Shown: one piece after another, positions 58,552 to 64,000 of the stretch
How positions within the stretch are numbered: the first letter of the stretch is position 1
How the letters are laid out: every line of letters starts with the position of its first letter
The notes under the pieces: model-generated
The model's database searches: none
Told to the model about the DNA's origin: nothing
What the model saw: only the letters and a program-made list of their open reading frames with translations
Source: Bacteroides sp.
GTDB lineage: Bacteria; Bacteroidota; Bacteroidia; Bacteroidales; Muribaculaceae
NCBI GenBank assembly: GCA_014803765.1
Contig: JAAVBC010000017.1
Coordinates: 112,862-176,861 of the forward strand
DNA length: 64,000 nt
Reading direction: 5' to 3'
Position numbers and translations under genes: made by a program

Positions 58552-60056
58552 ATCAGAAAGTCAAACTTCCAAAACCGAACACAGCAATGAAATACTACGA
58601 TAAACTGATATTTGAAATCTCTCGTCCCGGCAGAAAGGGTTATGAACTTCCCAAGACAGATTTCGGGAAAGACGCATTTTCAGAAATGCCCTCACAGCTT
58701 ATGCGCGGTGAAGAAGCCGACCTTCCCGAAGTAAGCGAGCTTGACGTGGTCCGTCACTACACAAACCTGAGCAACAAAAACTTCGGTGTCGACACCGGTT
58801 TTTATCCCCTCGGATCATGCACGATGAAGTATAATCCGAAAATCAATGAAGAAGTAGCGGCAATGCCTGCTTTCACATCCATTCATCCCCTTCAGGATGA
58901 AAAGACTATTCAGGGAGCGTTGGAACTTTACTGGAATCTCCAGCATGCTCTCGCGAATATCGCCGGTTTGTATGAATTCACTCTCAATCCTTACGCGGGT
59001 GCACACGGCGAGCTGACGGGTCTGATGGTCATGAAGCAGTATCACCTTGCGAACGGCGACACGAAGCGTACAAAAGTGATTGTTCCCGATTCAGCTCACG
59101 GCACTAATCCGGCGTCAGCAATGGTGGCAGGACTTCAGGTCGTAGAGGTGAAATCGAAGCCCAATGGTTCGATTGACGTAGAAGATCTTAAGCCGCTTCT
59201 GGATGACACTGTGGCAGGCATCATGATGACAAACCCGAACACTCTCGGAATGTTCGAGACCGAAATTATGGAGATTGCCAAACTCGTGCACGAAGCCGGC
59301 GGACTGCTCTATTACGACGGAGCGAACCTCAATCCGCTTCTCGGCAAGGTGCGTCCCGGCGACATGGGCTTCGACATAATGCATATAAATCTTCACAAGA
59401 CATTCTCCACACCCCACGGCGGTGGAGGTCCGGGTTCAGGTCCTGTCGGTGTGACGGAGCGTCTTGCCAAATTCCTACCCAATCCGAAGGTGAAGAAAAA
59501 TGAAGATGGCAGCTTCACTATCATCACTGATGAGAACAGCCTCGGAAGTATTTCTACGTTCCTCGGAAACTTCGGTGTAATGATGCGTGCGTATGCCTAT
59601 ATCCTCACCTTGGGTAAAGAGAATATCCGCAATGTCGGACCGATGGCTACCCTTAACGCCAACTATATCAAAGAATCTCTCAAGGATGATTATCTGCTTC
59701 CGATCGAGGGAGTCTGCAAGCACGAATTTGTGTTCGACGGGTTGAAGGATAAATCCACCGGTGTGACAACGCTTAATGTCGCAAAACGCCTTCTTGACTA
59801 TGGTTTCCATGCGCCGACAATCTATTTCCCGCTTCTCTTCCATGAAAGCATGATGATAGAGCCGACGGAGACGGAAAGTCTTGAGACACTTGATGAATTT
59901 ATCGAGGTCATGCATAAAGTAGCCGCAGAATCAAGAGAGATACCTGAGCTCGTAAAAGATGCACCGGTTACAACTCTCGTTCGCAAACTGGATGAGACCA
60001 CGGCTGCTAAGAATCCTATTCTGACATATCGTCAGCTTAAAGCAGAACAGGCTTAA
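58548..60056 (+). CDS. gcvPB: Glycine dehydrogenase (decarboxylating) subunit 2
   Basis: GFYPLGSCTMKYNPK; NLHKTFSTPHGGGGPGSGPVGV PLP-lysine motif. Confidence 0.97.
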   Translation: MNQKVKLPKPNTAMKYYDKLIFEISRPGRKGYELPKTDFGKDAFSEMPSQLMRGEEADLPEVSELDVVRHYTNLSNKNFGVDTGFYPLGSCTMKYNPKINEEVAAMPAFTSIHPLQDEKTIQGALELYWNLQHALANIAGLYEFTLNPYAGAHGELTGLMVMKQYHLANGDTKRTKVIVPDSAHGTNPASAMVAGLQVVEVKSKPNGSIDVEDLKPLLDDTVAGIMMTNPNTLGMFETEIMEIAKLVHEAGGLLYYDGANLNPLLGKVRPGDMGFDIMHINLHKTFSTPHGGGGPGSGPVGVTERLAKFLPNPKVKKNEDGSFTIITDENSLGSISTFLGNFGVMMRAYAYILTLGKENIRNVGPMATLNANYIKESLKDDYLLPIEGVCKHEFVFDGLKDKSTGVTTLNVAKRLLDYGFHAPTIYFPLLFHESMMIEPTETESLETLDEFIEVMHKVAAESREIPELVKDAPVTTLVRKLDETTAAKNPILTYRQLKAEQA

Positions 60057-60070
60057 TATACACATAAGCT

Positions 60071-61435
60071 ATGCAGGAATCAGATATCATTATCATCGGG
60101 GCAGGTCCCGGTGGATATGAGACGGCTTTGGCAGCTGCTAAAGCCGGGAAAAGTGTGACGCTGTTCAATGGCGATCGCCTCGGGGGCACATGTCTTAATG
60201 AAGGATGCATACCGACAAAATGTCTTTGCAAGAATGCTGAAGTAATCGGCACATTCAGAAATGCCGAAGAATTCGGTATAGATGATTTTACGTTCTCACT
60301 GGATTACAATAAGGTCGTAGAACGCAAGGACAGGGTTGTCGGTCAGTTGCGCGATGGAATTGCGATGATGCTCAAGAGCGCGAAGGTGAATGTCGTAGAG
60401 GGTAAAGCCCGGTTTGTAGATGAGCATATAGTCGAATGTGTCGAAAACGGCGAGCAATACAGAGCTGAAGATATCATAATCGCTACAGGTAGTGAATCTC
60501 GTTCGCTCCCCATTCCCGGGCATGATCTGGAATGTGTAAAAGACAGCACACAGATGCTTTCAATAGATTACATTCCGGCATCCTTGACGATTATCGGCGG
60601 GGGAGTAATCGGTCTGGAATTTGCGAGCATCTTCGCTGCATTCGGCTCGCAGGTGACTGTGATTGAATTTATGAAGCAGATTCTCCCTCCCTTTGACTCT
60701 GACATTGCCAAGCGACTGAAGCAAGCCTTGACAAAGCGCGGTATAAAGATTATTACTTCTGCAGCTGCGAAGAAGATCGAGCAGAATGAAGACTACGAGA
60801 TTGTCGTCACTTATGAAAGTAAGGGGAAGGAAGAGACAGTCGTTTCTACCGATCTACTCATGGCAGTCGGCAGGTCTCCGCGTGTGGAGGGTCTGAATCT
60901 CGAAGCGGCAGGAGTTGAATACTCTCTGAAAGGGATTCCGGTAGACGACAGTATGCGCACGAATCGCGAGCACATCTACGCTATCGGAGATGTCAATGCC
61001 CGCATGATGCTCGCTCATGTAGCTACATTTCAGGGATTCCGTGCACTTCATTCGATTGAGGGTGTGGCAGACGAAATCCGCTTTGATATTGTGCCATCAG
61101 CCGTGTTCACTGTGCCGGAATGTGGAATGGTCGGAAAGACCGAGGAACAATGTAAGGCAGAAGGGCTGGAGATTGAGATTGGTCAAAGCTTCTTCAGGGC
61201 AAATGGAAAATCCCTCACGATGGGCGAGTCTGAGGGTCTTTGCAAGCTGATTTTTGAGAAGAACACAGGAAAGCTTATCGGAGCGCACATTATGGGTGTT
61301 GAGGCTGCTGATCTTGCGCAGCAATGTGCTGATCTGATGAACGCCGGCGCTACACGCCACTCAATGTCGCAGATAATCTTCTCCCACCCAAGTGTCAGCG
61401 AAGTCATCATGGCAGCTCTTCATGCCGTGAAATAA
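60071..61435 (+). CDS. lpdA: Dihydrolipoyl dehydrogenase
   Basis: IIIGAGPGGYETALAAAKAGKSVTLF; GGTCLNEGCIPTKCL. Confidence 0.96.
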   Translation: MQESDIIIIGAGPGGYETALAAAKAGKSVTLFNGDRLGGTCLNEGCIPTKCLCKNAEVIGTFRNAEEFGIDDFTFSLDYNKVVERKDRVVGQLRDGIAMMLKSAKVNVVEGKARFVDEHIVECVENGEQYRAEDIIIATGSESRSLPIPGHDLECVKDSTQMLSIDYIPASLTIIGGGVIGLEFASIFAAFGSQVTVIEFMKQILPPFDSDIAKRLKQALTKRGIKIITSAAAKKIEQNEDYEIVVTYESKGKEETVVSTDLLMAVGRSPRVEGLNLEAAGVEYSLKGIPVDDSMRTNREHIYAIGDVNARMMLAHVATFQGFRALHSIEGVADEIRFDIVPSAVFTVPECGMVGKTEEQCKAEGLEIEIGQSFFRANGKSLTMGESEGLCKLIFEKNTGKLIGAHIMGVEAADLAQQCADLMNAGATRHSMSQIIFSHPSVSEVIMAALHAVK

Positions 61436-61479
61436 AGCCGGGATACAGAGCGGAGAACTCCGACATCCCGATAGTAATC

Positions 61480-61512
61480 AAAAGCCCGAACGAGCAGATC
61501 GTTCGGGCTTTT
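61480..61512 (+). terminator. Terminator of the gcv-lpd operon
   Basis: AAAAGCCCGAACG-agcagat-CGTTCGGGCTTTTT. Confidence 0.85.
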
Positions 61513-61531
61513 TGCAGAATGGGGTATAAAA

Positions 61532-61566
61532 TCAACCCTTGATTCCGTATGGGAACCAAGGGTTGA
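61532..61566. terminator. Hairpin, putative terminator of the DUF3127 gene
   Basis: TCAACCCTTGattcc...GGGAACCAAGGGTTGA. Confidence 0.6.
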
Positions 61567-61607
61567 AAAGTTAACTAAAACAAAATGAGTGAGGGAGCTG
61601 AGGGAAA

Positions 61608-62015
61608 TTAGAAGGGAAGGTCGTCGCCTTCATCCTTCACGCCCGGAGTTGTAGCAAAGGGGTCTGCATTCGCACCGGAGAAGGGATCAGCAGCAGGAGC
61701 TCCCGTGGATACGGGCTGGGGCTGAGCGAAGGGCTGATCGGCACCGGGTTGAGCCTCACGAGCGGCGTAAGCACGGATGTCGGTGTACCAGCGTTCGTTG
61801 AACTCGCGGCTGTCAATGTCGAAAGAGACAGTATAAGTTTTGCCGACCTCAAAGTTAAGGTTATCAATAGTGGCGTTCATAGCGTCAACCTTAATCTTAC
61901 GGGGATACTGACCGAATGTCTCAAATACCCAGCTTTTCTTTCTCCAGTTGTTGCCTCTTGCGGAAACTCCACCCTGCTCGGGAAGTTCCATTATAAGTCT
62001 TGCGGTAAATTCCAT
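61608..62015 (-). CDS. DUF3127 domain-containing protein
   Basis: MEFTARLIMELPEQGGVSARGNNWRKKSWVFETFGQYPRKIKVDAMN. Confidence 0.9.
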   Translation of the reverse strand: MEFTARLIMELPEQGGVSARGNNWRKKSWVFETFGQYPRKIKVDAMNATIDNLNFEVGKTYTVSFDIDSREFNERWYTDIRAYAAREAQPGADQPFAQPQPVSTGAPAADPFSGANADPFATTPGVKDEGDDLPF

Positions 62016-62130
62016 TAATATATGATGTTAATAATGTGAAATCTGAATAAATCTCATTGCTGCACCTCCGACGTTATATAAAAATTATATAAGGGAGGAG
62101 GAAAGAATTGCCATAAGCGGCAAGTTGTAA

Positions 62131-62161
62131 TTGCGAAGATACTAAATTTTCCCTAAATTTG
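62131..62161 (+). promoter_or_regulatory. Bacteroidetes promoter for rsmG
   Basis: TTG - 20 bp - TAAATTTG. Confidence 0.6.
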
Positions 62162-62198
62162 TAGCATAAAACCTCAATTAAATTTTCAATCGAAAAAA

Positions 62199-62864
62199 AT
62201 GAAAGAGACAAACGTCAACAAAGAGATTCCGGAGGCGGGGGATATAGAAGAACTGCAAAAAGCCTTTCCTTCTCTTAGCGATACTCAAATAGAGCAGTTC
62301 CGGAAGATGATGGAGTTATATCCGGAATGGAATGAAAAAATTAATGTGATATCGCGCAAAGATATTGAAAATCTACTGACAAATCATATCCTTCATTCAC
62401 TCGCCATTGCTAAATTTCTGCAATTCTCGCCCGGTTCAAAAGTGCTGGATATCGGCACAGGCGGCGGATTTCCCGGTCTGCCGCTTGCCATCATGTTCCC
62501 TGACGTCCATTTTCATCTAATCGACAGAATCGGCAAGAAGCTTCGCGTGGCGTCAGATATAGCAGAAAAATTAAATCTGAAGAATGTCAGCATTCAGCAC
62601 GGCGACGTCGGAGAGTGTCATGAAAAATTTGATTTCGTGGTCAGCAGGGCTGTAATGCCGCAGGAAGACCTTCTTAAGCTTATCCGAAGGAATGTATCAA
62701 AGGAGGGACGCAACGCCCTTCCTAACGGTCTTATCACGCTTAAAGGGGGAGATTTGCAGGAAGAACTGAAGAATCTGAAGGCGCGTACGGAAGTTGTAGA
62801 GATTTCAGACTACTTCCCTCAGGAATTCTTCAAGACGAAAAAGATTGTATTCACAGTCGTATAA
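62199..62864 (+). CDS. rsmG: 16S rRNA (guanine527-N7)-methyltransferase
   Basis: KVLDIGTGGGFPGLPLAIMFPDVHFHLIDRIGKKL; VVSRAV. Confidence 0.96.
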   Translation: MKETNVNKEIPEAGDIEELQKAFPSLSDTQIEQFRKMMELYPEWNEKINVISRKDIENLLTNHILHSLAIAKFLQFSPGSKVLDIGTGGGFPGLPLAIMFPDVHFHLIDRIGKKLRVASDIAEKLNLKNVSIQHGDVGECHEKFDFVVSRAVMPQEDLLKLIRRNVSKEGRNALPNGLITLKGGDLQEELKNLKARTEVVEISDYFPQEFFKTKKIVFTVV

Positions 62865-62946
62865 AGTCAGAGACTTCGTTCTCAACCATTGATAGGGAAG
62901 AGGCGTTGAAATAAGGAAAGACAAACGCAACAAAGAATACAAGATT

Positions 62947-63588
62947 ATGAAAATAGCGAAATTTGAATTTTCTCTTTTCGGCATCAATACATACGTAGTA
63001 TTTGATATACACAGCAAAGAATGTGTGATAATAGATCCCGGAATGATAAATGATGAAGAGCGCGAGGCAATGAGACGCTTTATCTCAACGAATGATCTGA
63101 AAGTGACAGGCATTATAAACACACACATGCATGTGGATCATGTCATAGCAGATCAATGGAGTAAAAAAGCCTTTGACGCTCCCATAATGGCTCATATCGA
63201 CGATCTGCCATTGGGAGAAAGGGTAAAGGAGCAGGCGCAAATGTTTGGAGTGCCATTGGAGACGGAGAATGTGATTGTCGACCGCTGGCTTGTTCCCGGC
63301 GACAAGATAAAGGTCGGAGATGGGGAACTGGAGGTTATCCACGTTCCGGGACATTCCAAAGGGAGTATAGCCCTTTATGATGCAGCTGATGGTTTTCTGA
63401 TCTCCGGCGATGCTCTATTTGCAGGGAGTATCGGGAGAACTGATCTGCCGGGTGGTTCGATGCCGCAACTCATAGACAGCATCAAGAGCAGACTGCTCAC
63501 ATTACCCGGAGACACCATCGTCTATCCTGGGCATGGACCTGCCACGACAATATCCAAAGAGAAGCGTCAGAATCCATATCTGCAATGA
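62947..63588 (+). CDS. MBL-fold metallo-hydrolase (GloB-like)
   Basis: NTHMHVDHVIAD; HVPGHSKGSIALY; YPGHGPATTISKEKRQNPYL. Confidence 0.93.
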   Translation: MKIAKFEFSLFGINTYVVFDIHSKECVIIDPGMINDEEREAMRRFISTNDLKVTGIINTHMHVDHVIADQWSKKAFDAPIMAHIDDLPLGERVKEQAQMFGVPLETENVIVDRWLVPGDKIKVGDGELEVIHVPGHSKGSIALYDAADGFLISGDALFAGSIGRTDLPGGSMPQLIDSIKSRLLTLPGDTIVYPGHGPATTISKEKRQNPYLQ

Positions 63589-63693
63589 TTCTGATGCTAT
63601 CCCACTGATTCAGGTTATATTTAATACTTTGCGCCCGCGTTTAGTACTTAAGCCGAGAGTCAGGAAGGGGAGGGATAGCAAGATATAAAAAGG

Positions 63694-63728
63694 AAAAGGG
63701 CTGATTTGCTAAGCAAATCAGCCCTTTT
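63694..63728. terminator. Terminator hairpin between the tRNA cluster and the MBL gene
   Basis: AAAAGGGCTGATTTGC-taa-GCAAATCAGCCCTTTT. Confidence 0.85.
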
Positions 63729-63732
63729 GAAG

Positions 63733-63816
63733 TGTCCGAGATGAGAATCGAACTCACACGGCCTAATGGCCACTACCCCCTCAAAGTAGCGCGTCTACCA
63801 ATTCCGCCACCCGGAC
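63733..63816 (-). tRNA. tRNA-Leu (anticodon GAG)
   Basis: Acceptor GTCCGGG/CTCGGAC, anticodon loop TTGAGGG, variable arm, GTTCGATTC T-loop. Confidence 0.93.
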
Positions 63817-63841
63817 AATTCAGAGTTAAGAGGGATAAATT

Positions 63842-63917
63842 TGGAGCGAAAAACGGGACTCGAACCCGCGACCCCAACCTTGGCAAGGTTGTGCTCTACC
63901 AACTGAGCTATTTTCGC
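63842..63917 (-). tRNA. tRNA-Gly (anticodon GCC)
   Basis: GCGAAAATAGCTCAGTTGGTAGAGCACAACCTTGCCAAGGTTGGGGTCGCGGGTTCGAGTCCCGTTTTTCGCTCCA. Confidence 0.96.
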
Positions 63918-63923
63918 AAATAG

Positions 63924-64000
63924 TGTCCGAGATGAGAATCGAACTCACACGGCCTAATGGCCACTACCCCCTCAAAGTAGCGCGTCTACCAATTCCGCCA
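63924..64000 (-). tRNA. tRNA-Leu (anticodon GAG), second copy, truncated by window end
   Basis: Identical to 63733-63809 over the visible part. Confidence 0.9.

Noticed and set aside
57229-60056. gcvP frameshift (two overlapping ORFs)
   Set aside because: Split P-protein (subunits 1 and 2) is a normal natural architecture, with complete N-terminal and C-terminal halves and a 4-bp overlap.

Overview
The window is a chromosomal segment of a Bacteroidales bacterium. Muribaculaceae-like is my inference from protein content and from promoters of the form TTTG-N19/20-TAnnTTTG. Most of it is a dense housekeeping backbone: CapA-like, folD, DUF4270, short glycogen synthase, panC-panD, ffh, galE, holB, ndh, AddB-like nuclease, rplY, lepA, nhaA, etfBA-acyl-CoA dehydrogenase, rpsF-rpsR-rplI, dnaN, coaBC, recN, rlmB, long nusB, yajC, coaE, htpG, a complete gcvT-H-PA-PB-lpdA operon, rsmG, and a tRNA Leu-Gly-Leu cluster at the right edge. 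Two accessory regions stand out. (1) 21536-22870: an Abi_2/AbiF-family protein with a HEPN-like RNACAH motif. It is followed on the same strand by a small RNA candidate of about 93 nt with its own Bacteroidetes promoter and Rho-independent terminator (about 22556-22648). This fits the AbiF protein plus ncRNA toxin-antitoxin/defence architecture. A 4 x 21-bp tandem repeat lies just downstream. (2) 45579-51838: accessory genes separated by three copies of an identical 49-bp hairpin. They are a KilA-N protein, then a compact operon of XRE regulator, two small ORFs, class II-type Fic protein with winged helix, 188-aa unknown and 788-aa unknown. The larger block is bracketed by a duplicated htpG 3' end (last codons, spacer and terminator), the footprint of an insertion at the htpG terminus, with no integrase visible. 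Calls come from reading the sequence and from protein-family recognition; no searches were run.
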